Below are positions 25,524 through 33,279 of a stretch of DNA of 34,345 nt, in pieces. Source of the DNA: Bacteroidales bacterium (GTDB lineage: Bacteria > Bacteroidota > Bacteroidia > Bacteroidales > UBA932); NCBI GenBank assembly GCA_016282145.1, contig JAEEJZ010000054.1:1-34345 (forward strand), in the 5' to 3' direction. The notes under the pieces are model-generated. The model was not told the origin of the DNA. It saw nothing but the letters and a program-made list of their open reading frames with translations, and searched no databases. How positions within the stretch are numbered: position 1 is the stretch's first letter; each line of letters starts with the position of its first letter. The position numbers and the translations under genes are program-made.

Positions 25524-26015
25524 ATGAAGGAAGTCAGCAAGGTCATATTGCCCAATGCCGATCTGCTCGGAGAGGTCGTACGTCTGCTCAAGGAAGACAA
25601 GGAAGTCATCCTTTCCACCAAGGGTGCGAGCATGATGCCCTTCATCCATACGAACAGGGACAGCGTGATGCTGGTCCGCTGCGATGCCCCCAAGGTCGGG
25701 GACATCGTGCTCGGCGAGATATCCAAGGGGCGTTATGTCCTGCACCGCGTCGCCGCCATCGACGGCGAGACGGCGACCTTGCAAGGCGACGGGAACCTCC
25801 GGGGAACAGAGCGCTGCCGCATTTCGCGCATCAGCGGGAAGGTCGTACAGATCATCCGTCCTTCCGGCAAGACCATCGATGTCACCTCGGCGCGTTTCGA
25901 GCGGTGCTCCCGCCGATGGGTCCGCCTCCCGCGTCTGCTGCGGCGCATTTTCCTCGCCCTTTATCGCCGGATGCTCGGCATCCCCAGAAATGTCTATCAA
26001 ATACCAAATATATGA
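25524..26015 (+). CDS. S24/S26-family peptidase (signal-peptidase-like, no membrane anchor)
   Basis: 163-residue protein with the signal peptidase/LexA-type core. The nucleophile is Ser36 in TKGASMMPF. A histidine, His74 in YVLHRV, stands where bacterial signal peptidases have lysine, as in eukaryotic/archaeal SEC11. The LQGDGN box (86-91) follows. There is no N-terminal membrane helix; the C-terminus is Arg/Leu-rich and amphipathic (about 128-150). It is therefore probably cytosolic or peripheral, suited to cutting a leader peptide rather than exported proteins. It starts 2 bases after the kinase stop and overlaps the PqqD gene by 4 bases. Confidence 0.75.
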   Translation: MKEVSKVILPNADLLGEVVRLLKEDKEVILSTKGASMMPFIHTNRDSVMLVRCDAPKVGDIVLGEISKGRYVLHRVAAIDGETATLQGDGNLRGTERCRISRISGKVVQIIRPSGKTIDVTSARFERCSRRWVRLPRLLRRIFLALYRRMLGIPRNVYQIPNI

Positions 26016-26281
26016 AAACTGTTGAAGGATTCCGGCTCAGGCCGCTCGGTGCTGAGTTCATCGTGACCGGAGAGAGCATCAAGCAAGTGAATTTCAATAA
26101 GATGATATCGCTCAACGAGAGCGCCGCCTATCTGTGGCGGGAAGTGGAAGGCAAGGATTTCACGGTTGAAGACCTGGCCAGGCTGCTCGTGGAGCGCTAC
26201 GAAATCGATATGGAGACCGCGACGAAAGATTCCGCCGCCATCGCTGAGAAGTGGGTGGAAGCGGGCATCGTCGAAGCCTGA
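26012..26281 (+). CDS. PqqD-family peptide-recognition protein (RRE)
   Basis: 89-residue stand-alone PqqD/RRE winged-helix domain. The N-terminal strands (FRLRPLGAEFIVTGE) are followed by the family hallmark LNESAAYLWREVEGKDFT (34-51) and a helical C-terminal half (VEDLARLLVERYEID). Such proteins bind the leader of a ribosomally made precursor peptide and present it to modifying enzymes. It starts at the ATGA overlap with the peptidase stop and is followed 4 bases later by the ABC exporter gene. Family assignment is strong; the cognate precursor is not visible. Confidence 0.85.
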   Translation: MKTVEGFRLRPLGAEFIVTGESIKQVNFNKMISLNESAAYLWREVEGKDFTVEDLARLLVERYEIDMETATKDSAAIAEKWVEAGIVEA

Positions 26282-26285
26282 AAAT

Positions 26286-27953
26286 ATGAAAGATTTCCGT
26301 TCCTGCCTGCGTTCGATGGGGCGCAAGATGCGTCTGGTACGGTCGAAACTCGCGCTGAGCGTGTTCATCGGCCTGCTGAACGTCGCCGCGTCCCTGGCCT
26401 TCGTCTGGTATTCCAAGCGCGTGGTGGATATCGCCACCGGCAACATCGACGCTTCCTTTGAGACGGCGGTGGCGCTGATGGCGGGCATCATGCTCCTGGA
26501 AATCGTTTTCCGGACGGCGGAGCGCTGGTGGAACGGTTATATTACGGTCGATACGCAGAACCGTCTGCGGCAGGACCTCTTCGGCCGCGTGATGCGCAGT
26601 GTCTGGCAGGGGAGGGAGAAGATGCACAGCGGCGATGCCGTGAACCGTCTGGAGGAGGATATCCGCGTAAGCGTGGATTTCATCTGTTCGACTTTCCCCG
26701 AATGCATCGTGACGCTGGCACAATTGATTGCCGCGGCCGGATTCCTCTTCGTGCTTTCGCCCTCGCTGGCCTGGATCCTGCTGCTGATCATGCCCGTCGC
26801 GGCAGTCGGCAGCCGGCTCTTCTTCCGCAAGATGCGCCGTATCACCGGGCAGATCCGTGCTGGGGACAGCGCGGTACAGGGCTTTATGCAGGAGAGCCTG
26901 CAGCATCGCATTCTGATCCGTACCCTTTCCGGGACGAAACGGGTCCTGCGCCGGCTCGCCGCCTTGCAGGATTATGTCAAGCAGAGGACGGTCAGCCGTC
27001 TGGGTTACGGGGCCGTGTCGCGGGTTTTCATCAGCGCCGGTTTCGCCGCAGGCTACGCTACTGCCTTCTTCTGGGGCGCCTTCGGTCTCCGGGACGGCTC
27101 GGTCACCTACGGTATGATGGTCGCTTTCCTGCAACTGGTCAGCCGTGTGCAGCGGCCTGTCGCCGATATTACCCGACACATTCCTTCCTTCATCCGGGCC
27201 CTCTCTTCGGAGGAACGCCTGATGGAACTCGAGCAGTTGGAGCAGGAGAAGGAAGGGGAGCGCATCCATTTCTCCGGCGCGCCCGGGCTCTGCGTAAAAG
27301 ATCTGGAATATCGCTATGCCGATGCTGAAAAACCCGTCCTGAGCGGCTTGAACTTCGATTTCAAACCGGGGAGCGTGACGGTCATCACCGGCTCGACCGG
27401 AGCGGGGAAGAGTACCCTGACGCGCATCCTGCTGGGCTTGCTCCAGCCGACATCCGGTACCGCGCAACTCTATCCGGCGGAAGGCGATGCCACCGCTCCT
27501 GCGCCGCTTAGTGCCGATACGCGCTGCAATTTTATGTATGTTCCCCAGGGGAACTCGCTGATGAGCGGGACCATACGCGGGAACCTGCTGCTCGCGGACC
27601 CGAAGGCGGACGAAGAGCGGCTCAAGGAGGTGCTGCATATCGCGGCGGCGGACTTCGTGTTTACCCTGCCCAAGGGACTGGATACGCCCTGTGCGGAGAT
27701 TGGCGGCGGACTGAGCGAGGGGCAGGCCCAGCGCATCGCCATCGCCCGGGCGCTCCTGCGTCCCGGCGGCGTGCTGATCCTGGACGAAGCGACTTCCGCA
27801 CTGGATGCAGCGACGGAATCCCTGCTCCTGGACCGCCTGGCGGAGCATTGCAAGGGGAACAAGACCCTGATCTGCGTCACGCACCGCGAGGCGATTACCC
27901 GTCTGGCGGATGCGGAACTCAATATCCCGGATATCCTCCATACGCACGCATAA
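26286..27953 (+). CDS. ABC exporter (fused permease and ATPase) of the PqqD cassette
   Basis: 555-residue half-transporter. A type-I exporter membrane domain spans residues about 20-310. The ATPase domain has Walker A GSTGAGKST (369-377), Q-loop Gln421, signature LSEGQ (476-480, for the usual LSGGQ), Walker B VLILDE (496-501) and H-loop His533. There is no N-terminal C39 peptidase domain, consistent with leader removal by the separate S24/S26 protein. The ATG at 26286 is 4 bases after the PqqD stop; a longer frame from 26166 would overlap the PqqD gene. Substrate is probably the matured peptide, by context only. Confidence 0.88.
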   Translation: MKDFRSCLRSMGRKMRLVRSKLALSVFIGLLNVAASLAFVWYSKRVVDIATGNIDASFETAVALMAGIMLLEIVFRTAERWWNGYITVDTQNRLRQDLFGRVMRSVWQGREKMHSGDAVNRLEEDIRVSVDFICSTFPECIVTLAQLIAAAGFLFVLSPSLAWILLLIMPVAAVGSRLFFRKMRRITGQIRAGDSAVQGFMQESLQHRILIRTLSGTKRVLRRLAALQDYVKQRTVSRLGYGAVSRVFISAGFAAGYATAFFWGAFGLRDGSVTYGMMVAFLQLVSRVQRPVADITRHIPSFIRALSSEERLMELEQLEQEKEGERIHFSGAPGLCVKDLEYRYADAEKPVLSGLNFDFKPGSVTVITGSTGAGKSTLTRILLGLLQPTSGTAQLYPAEGDATAPAPLSADTRCNFMYVPQGNSLMSGTIRGNLLLADPKADEERLKEVLHIAAADFVFTLPKGLDTPCAEIGGGLSEGQAQRIAIARALLRPGGVLILDEATSALDAATESLLLDRLAEHCKGNKTLICVTHREAITRLADAELNIPDILHTHA

Positions 27954-27954
27954 T

Positions 27955-28641
27955 ATGATTGGAACGCTTGTCAATACCGGAACGATTATTCTGGGCAGCA
28001 TCGTCGGCAGTCTGCTCAAGAAGGGCCTGGGCGAAAAGTACCAGCAGGTCCTTTACTGGGCGATGGGCCTGGCGGCGATGGCGCTCGGCGCGAGCACCTT
28101 TACCCAGAATATGCCCAAGAGCGAATTCCCCGTGCTCTTCATCCTGAGTCTGGCGATCGGCGGCGTGGCGGGGACGGCCCTGGACCTGGACGGCCGGACG
28201 AAGCGGCTCATCGCCTCGCGCGGCGGCGAAGGTCTCGCCAACGGCCTGATTTCCGCCTGCCTGCTTTTCTGCGTCGGCACTTTCTCCATCGTCGGCCCCA
28301 TCCTCAGCGCGACGACAGGCGACAATACTTTCCTCTATACGAACGCGACGCTGGACCTGGTGACTTCGATGGTCTTTGCCGCGACCTTCGGCATCGGCAT
28401 CATCTTTTCTGCACTGGTGCTCTTCTGCTGGCAGGGGACCTTCTATTTGCTGGGACTGCTGGCGGCTTCCTCCCCGCTGATGCAGGGGACCCTGGTGAAC
28501 GAGCTTTCCATCGTCGGCGGCGTGCTGATCATCGCTTCCGGCCTTTCGCTGCTCGGCATCAAAGACTGTAAAACCCTGAATTACCTGCCCGCGCTGCTGG
28601 TTCCGGTCCTCTGGTTCCTGATCCGCGGTCTCTGGGCATAG
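27955..28641 (+). CDS. DUF554 membrane protein
   Basis: 228-residue membrane protein with about seven hydrophobic segments, starting MIGTLVNTGTIILGSIVG, the DUF554 (YqgA/YdfK-like) hallmark. Function of this family is not established. It starts 1 base after the ABC exporter stop, so it may share the cassette transcript. The family is widespread outside such cassettes, so read-through rather than a shared role is also possible. The in-frame start at 27910 was rejected because it overlaps the exporter and breaks the hydrophobic N-terminus. Confidence 0.82.
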   Translation: MIGTLVNTGTIILGSIVGSLLKKGLGEKYQQVLYWAMGLAAMALGASTFTQNMPKSEFPVLFILSLAIGGVAGTALDLDGRTKRLIASRGGEGLANGLISACLLFCVGTFSIVGPILSATTGDNTFLYTNATLDLVTSMVFAATFGIGIIFSALVLFCWQGTFYLLGLLAASSPLMQGTLVNELSIVGGVLIIASGLSLLGIKDCKTLNYLPALLVPVLWFLIRGLWA

Positions 28642-28653
28642 TTGCATATACCC

Positions 28654-29805
28654 ATGAACTTCTCCAGACTGATGCGTAAGATTCGCTATTTCGCGAATAT
28701 CTACGACCATATCGATACGGACGATGCCGCGCAGCGCATCAAAGGCTCCATCGGTTTCCGCGGGCCCAATGCCTGGATCCTTGCGTTTTCGATCATCATC
28801 GCTTCGGTCGGCCTGAATGTAAATTCGACGGCGGTGATTATCGGCGCGATGCTGATTTCTCCACTGATGGGCCCGATCATCGGCATCGGCCTTTCCATCG
28901 GCACGAATGACATCGACCTGCTGAAGAGTGCGATCAAGAACCTGCTGGTGATGGTGCTGATTTCGCTGCTGGCGTCGACGCTTTTCTTCCTGCTTTCGCC
29001 GCTGGAACTGATCAATCCCACCGAACTGGAAGCCCGGACGAGCCCGACGATTTACGATGTGCTCATCGCCCTGTTCGGCGGCCTCGCGGGCATTCTGGAG
29101 ATCAGCCGCAAGGAGCGGGGAACCGTCCTTTCCGGCGTTGCCATCGCCACGGCCCTGATGCCGCCGCTCTGTACGGCGGGCTATGGCCTCTCCTGCCTGA
29201 ATTTCCATTTCTTCTTCGGGGCGATGTACCTCTTCGTCATCAACGGCGTCTTTATCATCCTGGCGACCTACCTGATGGTGAAATACCTGCATTTCAAGCC
29301 CGTGTCCGGATTGGATGTCGCGCTTACGCAGCGTAGGCGCCGCTTTATGTCCGCTGTCATCCTGGTAGTGATCGTCCCTAGCATCATTTCCGCCATCGGG
29401 CTGGTGCAGGACAATAATTTCGAGCGGAACGTGGATGCCTTTGTCCGGGAGAACCGCCTGATTTCCCGCTCCTATATTTATGATTACAGGATTTTCAAGG
29501 ATCATGGCCGCAAAGTGGAGATTTCGCTGACGGGAGAGCCGCTTTCCCTGGCTTCCCTGGCCGAACTGAAGGCCTCCGCCCTCAGCCATAAGATCGAGGA
29601 GAATCAACTGGTCATCAAGGAGCACTCCCTGGGGATGACGGGCCGGGAACTGAATGAGATGATCCGGGAAATTTATGACAAGACAGACCGCAATCTGGCG
29701 GAAAAGGAACTCCTGCTCAAGCAGGTCCAGACTCAGTTGGATTCCCTGTCACGGATGGTCAAGGGACTGCTCGCGCCGGAGGCAGAGCCTGAAACGGATA
29801 AATAA
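28654..29805 (+). CDS. DUF389 membrane protein
   Basis: 383-residue protein of the DUF389 family. After a short soluble N-terminus there is the characteristic segment NSTAVIIGAMLISPLMGPI (about 55-73), then several membrane helices to about residue 240. The C-terminal soluble region of about 140 residues ends in a helical, coiled-coil-like tail. No biochemical role is established. The ATG at 28654 is used; a TTG at 28642 would add MHIP. It lies 12 bases after DUF554, so the two are likely co-transcribed. Confidence 0.85.
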   Translation: MNFSRLMRKIRYFANIYDHIDTDDAAQRIKGSIGFRGPNAWILAFSIIIASVGLNVNSTAVIIGAMLISPLMGPIIGIGLSIGTNDIDLLKSAIKNLLVMVLISLLASTLFFLLSPLELINPTELEARTSPTIYDVLIALFGGLAGILEISRKERGTVLSGVAIATALMPPLCTAGYGLSCLNFHFFFGAMYLFVINGVFIILATYLMVKYLHFKPVSGLDVALTQRRRRFMSAVILVVIVPSIISAIGLVQDNNFERNVDAFVRENRLISRSYIYDYRIFKDHGRKVEISLTGEPLSLASLAELKASALSHKIEENQLVIKEHSLGMTGRELNEMIREIYDKTDRNLAEKELLLKQVQTQLDSLSRMVKGLLAPEAEPETDK

Positions 29806-29820
29806 TAAAACCCCCTGCAG

Positions 29821-30579
29821 ATGCAAATCAAAGGACCCGCAGGCAATATTGCCGCTGAATTGCTCTTCCCGACGGATTTCCGTCAGGAGAAAGACCGTTG
29901 TACGCTTGTAATCATGATGCACGGCTTCCTGGGAGGCAAGGAAAAGGTCCCTATGGGCTTTTTGAGCCAGTTGCTCCTGCAGGCCGGGCTGGCCGTCCTG
30001 CGCTTCGATTTTGACGGCTATGGAGAAAGTGATGGCGCGGAAGAGGAGAACACCGTGCCGAAGATGCTCCAGGACGCACAGGCCGTCTGGGATTATGCTG
30101 CGACCCTGCCGTTCGTGGAACGCATCATCATTCTCGGCCATTCCCAGGGCGGGGTAGTGGCCAGTATGCTGGCCGGCCGTCTGGAGAAGGCGGGAACGCC
30201 GCCGGCGGCCCTGCTGCTCTTCGCTCCGGCCTCCATCCTGAAGGAATTTGCCCGCAGGGGCCGGTTCTTCACAGTCCGTTGCAATCCCGTGAATCCGCCG
30301 GCGACGATTCCCCTTTATGGCTTCAAGATGGGCCGGGACTATATCCTGAGTGCGCAGACGCTGCCCATCGAGGAGGAATCATCGTGGTATACGGGCCCGG
30401 TGGGCCTTTTCCACGGTACCTGGGATATCGTCGTCCCCGTATCCTGCAGCGAAGCTTATCACCGTCGCTACCGGCATAGCGAACTGCACCGTATCCGCAG
30501 GACAGGGCACATTTTCTTATTCCGTCGCAAGCTCGTCTGCCGCCTGCTGCTCGACTACCTCCGGCGCTTGGGCTATTGA
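29821..30579 (+). CDS. Alpha/beta hydrolase (esterase-like)
   Basis: 252-residue alpha/beta hydrolase without a signal peptide. The triad is readable: Ser108 in the nucleophile elbow GHSQGG, Asp202 in HGTWDIVVP and His230 in TGHIF. The oxyanion-side motif MMHGFLGGKE and DFDGYGESDG resemble the acylaminoacyl-peptidase/feruloyl-esterase-like group common in gut Bacteroidota. It starts 15 bases after the DUF389 stop. Its 3' end faces the TonB receptor gene with 9 bases between. Substrate is not predictable. Confidence 0.85.
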   Translation: MQIKGPAGNIAAELLFPTDFRQEKDRCTLVIMMHGFLGGKEKVPMGFLSQLLLQAGLAVLRFDFDGYGESDGAEEENTVPKMLQDAQAVWDYAATLPFVERIIILGHSQGGVVASMLAGRLEKAGTPPAALLLFAPASILKEFARRGRFFTVRCNPVNPPATIPLYGFKMGRDYILSAQTLPIEEESSWYTGPVGLFHGTWDIVVPVSCSEAYHRRYRHSELHRIRRTGHIFLFRRKLVCRLLLDYLRRLGY

Positions 30580-30588
30580 AGCTAAGCA

Positions 30589-32595
30589 TCACCACGGTAC
30601 GATAATCTTGAAGGAAATGTTCCGGCCCATATTGCAGATTCCGATGGGTTTGAGCCGGCTCAGGTGGGACATATAGGCCCGGTCCGTGAGATTCGTGCCG
30701 ATGAGATAGATCGAAAAACGCGTTTTTCCGCGAATGACGACATCGGTTCCGGCCGCTGCACCCAGAAGCAGATAGGACGGGGTGGCGGTCTCCGTTCCGC
30801 CTGCGGCGTAATAGCGGTTCTGGGCCAGGGTCCAGTCCAGGTTCAGGGAGACAAAGGCATTGTTGAAGACCTTTCCGTCGTGGGTGATTTCCCATTTGAT
30901 TTCTGAATAGAGGCGCGGGGCAGGGATGAGCGGCAGGTAATCGCCGCCCTTTTCCCGGGCGTAGACGCAGGAGAAGACGCTGCTCAGGTGCAATTGGTGG
31001 ATGGGGTGCACGTCGATCCCGATTTCCCCGCCGCCCAGATGCGCCAGGCCGCTTTTGAAGGCATATACGGGAAGCCCTTCATCGGAAACTTCTCCATTGC
31101 GCGCCGCAAAGATGTAATTGTCTATCCGGCTGGCGAACAAAGCCGCCTGGACGGAGACGTGCCTGGAACTGAAATCAATGCCCAGGTCTCCCTGCAGGCT
31201 GTATTCCGCCTTCAGGTCCTTGTTGCCCTTTTCATAGCGGAAGGTTCCTTCGTGTTCGCCGTTCGAGGCGAGTTCGGCCAGGTTCGGCGCGCGAAAACCG
31301 CGGGCGATGTTCGCCCTGAGGGTGAAATGCCGTCCCAGCGTACGGACGGCGCCAAGGCTGGCGCTGATGCCGGGGAAGACCCGGCTGAAAGCTTCGAAGC
31401 GATCGGGAAGTGCCTTGCTGTTCAGATAGCGGAGATCGAAGCGTATGCCGCCCGAAAGCGTCCATTTTCCCACTTGCTTGGATGCGGTGGCAAAGAGTCC
31501 CGCATCGAACAGCCCGTAGGCCGGAATCAGATATTCTTCTCCCAGGTTATCGCTCAGCTGCCCCATGCCGGCAAGCCCGAAAGCCGTTTTCCAGCCGCGC
31601 CCGAAACTGTTCTGGTAACGGATGTCATAATTGAGGGTGTTGAGCCGGAAATCCAGGCCGGGCTCATCCTGACTTTCTTCATACTCCTGCCGGCGGTTCT
31701 GCTGCCAGCCAAGGATGAGTTTCAGCTCTCCCTTGTTTAGGCGTATGGTATTGTCAGAAACTACTTTAAAATGTCTGACCTGTTGTAGTGGAAGAGCCGG
31801 ACTGTAACCGAAATTTTCGCCTTCTCCCTCTATCATCCCCGGGGTAAGATGGTAATAACTGAAGTGAAGCCTCGAATAGCCCCAGGAAGCGTTCCTGCCC
31901 GCCATGCCAGAGGCCGCCCGTTCGCGGAACGCGGAGTTGGACACCTTGCCGTTTTGGGCATTCTGATAGGCGTGGGCGTACTTGTCGGAAAAGCGCGCGT
32001 CCCACAGCCAGCCGTCGATGTTGCCGTCGGTAGAGAGCGAATAGCCCAGCAACCCGCTGTTGGTCTGATATTCCGCGAGCAGGCTTCCGCCGAATTCTCC
32101 GGGTGCCCGGATCGGGGCAGGATGAAAGATAAGGATGCCAGCCAGGGCATCGGAGCCGTACATCAGCGAGGCGGGCCCTTTGAGGATTTCAACGGAGTGG
32201 ACCCTGGCGCCGTCTATCTCGATGCCGTGCTCGTCGCCCCATTGCTGGCCTTCCTGGCGGATGCCGTCATTGACGACGACCACGCGGTTGTAGCCCATTC
32301 CGCGGATGACCGGCTTGGAGATGCCGCCTCCGGTGGTGATTTCACTCATTCCGGCTTCCGAGGCAATCGCGTTGATGATGTTGCTGCCGGAGCGGGCGGC
32401 CAGGTCTGCCGGGCGGAGCAGTGAAACCGGGGCGGACATTTCTTTGATCTTGCTGTCGCCGGCAAGTCCGGTTACCACCACTTCGTTGATTTGCAAATGC
32501 TTATAAAATATGTCTGTAGAGTCAGGGATATGCTCCTGAGCGCTCGCTGCCATACACACGTATAGCAGCGACAATGTGGAAATTGTCTTGTTCAT
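30589..32595 (-). CDS. TonB-dependent outer membrane receptor (probable metal or metallophore uptake)
   Basis: 668-residue receptor with a signal peptide (cleavage after ASAQ). A TonB-box-like INEVVVTG is near residue 37, followed by the plug domain with KPVIRGMGYNRVVVVNDG and SVEILKGPASLMYGSDALAG. The 22-strand-type barrel ends in an aromatic residue (IIVPW). The plug sequence, including GQQWGDEHGIEID, resembles ZnuD/HmuR-like receptors rather than SusC, and no SusD partner is present. A small His/Cys-rich exported protein is encoded 23 bases upstream in the same direction, which favours a transition metal as substrate. Which metal is unknown. Confidence 0.88.
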   Translation of the reverse strand: MNKTISTLSLLYVCMAASAQEHIPDSTDIFYKHLQINEVVVTGLAGDSKIKEMSAPVSLLRPADLAARSGSNIINAIASEAGMSEITTGGGISKPVIRGMGYNRVVVVNDGIRQEGQQWGDEHGIEIDGARVHSVEILKGPASLMYGSDALAGILIFHPAPIRAPGEFGGSLLAEYQTNSGLLGYSLSTDGNIDGWLWDARFSDKYAHAYQNAQNGKVSNSAFRERAASGMAGRNASWGYSRLHFSYYHLTPGMIEGEGENFGYSPALPLQQVRHFKVVSDNTIRLNKGELKLILGWQQNRRQEYEESQDEPGLDFRLNTLNYDIRYQNSFGRGWKTAFGLAGMGQLSDNLGEEYLIPAYGLFDAGLFATASKQVGKWTLSGGIRFDLRYLNSKALPDRFEAFSRVFPGISASLGAVRTLGRHFTLRANIARGFRAPNLAELASNGEHEGTFRYEKGNKDLKAEYSLQGDLGIDFSSRHVSVQAALFASRIDNYIFAARNGEVSDEGLPVYAFKSGLAHLGGGEIGIDVHPIHQLHLSSVFSCVYAREKGGDYLPLIPAPRLYSEIKWEITHDGKVFNNAFVSLNLDWTLAQNRYYAAGGTETATPSYLLLGAAAGTDVVIRGKTRFSIYLIGTNLTDRAYMSHLSRLKPIGICNMGRNISFKIIVPW

Positions 32596-32618
32596 TCTGT
32601 TTCTTTTAAATTAAAGGA

Positions 32619-32975
32619 TTAATCAGGAATACAGAATGTTACAGGAGGGGCTCTGGGTGATGGGGAAGAGGTGGAACGGACGGGGACGTCTTCTGCGCAG
32701 CGCCTGGAATCTGCGGATAATTCCGAAGACAGGTCACCGATCAAGGGGCCGGCGGCAGGGGAGAAGACTTGCCCGATTACTTTGCATACGAGGCAGTCAT
32801 CCGTGCTGTACTTGACGGTCAGATGACCGGAGTGCGGCTTGTGCTGAAGACAGGATTCGCATTGAATCTCTTCTTGCGCGGATTCTTCGTGATGGTGGAA
32901 CGGCGCGAGAAAGACCATCGGCAACAGCACCGACAGCAGGATAAAAGAGGATATGCGCCGCCCGGAAGTACGCAA
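32619..32975 (-). CDS. Small His/Cys-rich exported protein (DUF2946-like)
   Basis: 118-residue protein with an N-terminal hydrophobic segment (ISSFILLSVLLPMVFLAPF). A potential metal site follows: His27-29, Cys39 and Cys42 (CESC), His45, His48 and His51, and Cys61/Cys64 (DDCLVCK). The layout and the C-terminal RAPP resemble DUF2946-like proteins found beside metal-related TonB receptors. The only start giving the full signal segment is TTG at 32975; a TATCTTTG element ends 9 bases upstream, so the message would be nearly leaderless. It probably precedes the receptor in one transcript. Metal binding is inferred from residues only. Confidence 0.6.
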   Translation of the reverse strand: MRTSGRRISSFILLSVLLPMVFLAPFHHHEESAQEEIQCESCLQHKPHSGHLTVKYSTDDCLVCKVIGQVFSPAAGPLIGDLSSELSADSRRCAEDVPVRSTSSPSPRAPPVTFCIPD

Positions 32976-32983
32976 AACGGGGG

Positions 32984-32991
32984 CAAAGATA
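32984..32991 (-). promoter_or_regulatory. Promoter -7 element for the His/Cys-rich protein and TonB receptor
   Basis: TATCTTTG on the minus strand, an exact consensus match. It is located between the regulator stop (32996) and the TTG start (32975). The expected transcription start is about 3-4 bases before the TTG. No clear -33 element was found. Confidence 0.55.
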
Positions 32992-32995
32992 CAAA

Positions 32996-33277
32996 TTATT
33001 TGAAGTATTCCTTGAGTGCCTCTACATATTTGCTGAATGCCTCCTGTCCGGCCGCGGTAATCTTGCAGGTCGTGCGTGGCATCTTGCCCTTGAATCCTTT
33101 CTCCACCGTGATATATCCGGTGTTCGTGAGTTTGTCAATCTGCACGCTGAGGTTTCCCGAAGTGGCCCCCGTCTGCTTTTTGAGGTAGGTGAAGTCGGCT
33201 TCATCGACTCCGGCCAGGATGGACATCACCGCCAGCCGGAGTTCAGAATGAAGGAGCGGGTCTAACTTGGGAAACAT
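32996..33277 (-). CDS. Winged-helix transcriptional regulator (HTH_34/MarR-like)
   Basis: 93-residue single winged-helix domain. LLHSELRLAVMSIL is followed by the recognition region TYLKKQTGATSGNLSVQIDKL and wing residues GYITVEKGFKGKMPRTT, ending with a dimerisation-type helix. This is the compact HTH_34 type often annotated as transcriptional regulator in Bacteroidota. The ATG at 33277 lies 2 bases after the stop of a membrane-protein gene, so the two form a pair, a common arrangement in which the regulator controls its own operon. A longer frame to 33676 is an out-of-frame extension and was rejected. Confidence 0.85.
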   Translation of the reverse strand: MFPKLDPLLHSELRLAVMSILAGVDEADFTYLKKQTGATSGNLSVQIDKLTNTGYITVEKGFKGKMPRTTCKITAAGQEAFSKYVEALKEYFK

Positions 33278-33279
33278 GG

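Noticed and set aside
25421..26281. Single 286-codon frame that appears to fuse sequence upstream to the PqqD domain
   Set aside because: The first 200 codons are the shadow of the kinase and peptidase genes; the PqqD protein starts naturally at the ATGA overlap at 26012.
27919..29625. 568-codon open frame on the minus strand antisense to DUF554 and DUF389
   Set aside because: Composition is Gln/Asp/Arg-rich without domains, while the plus-strand genes show membrane-family hallmarks.
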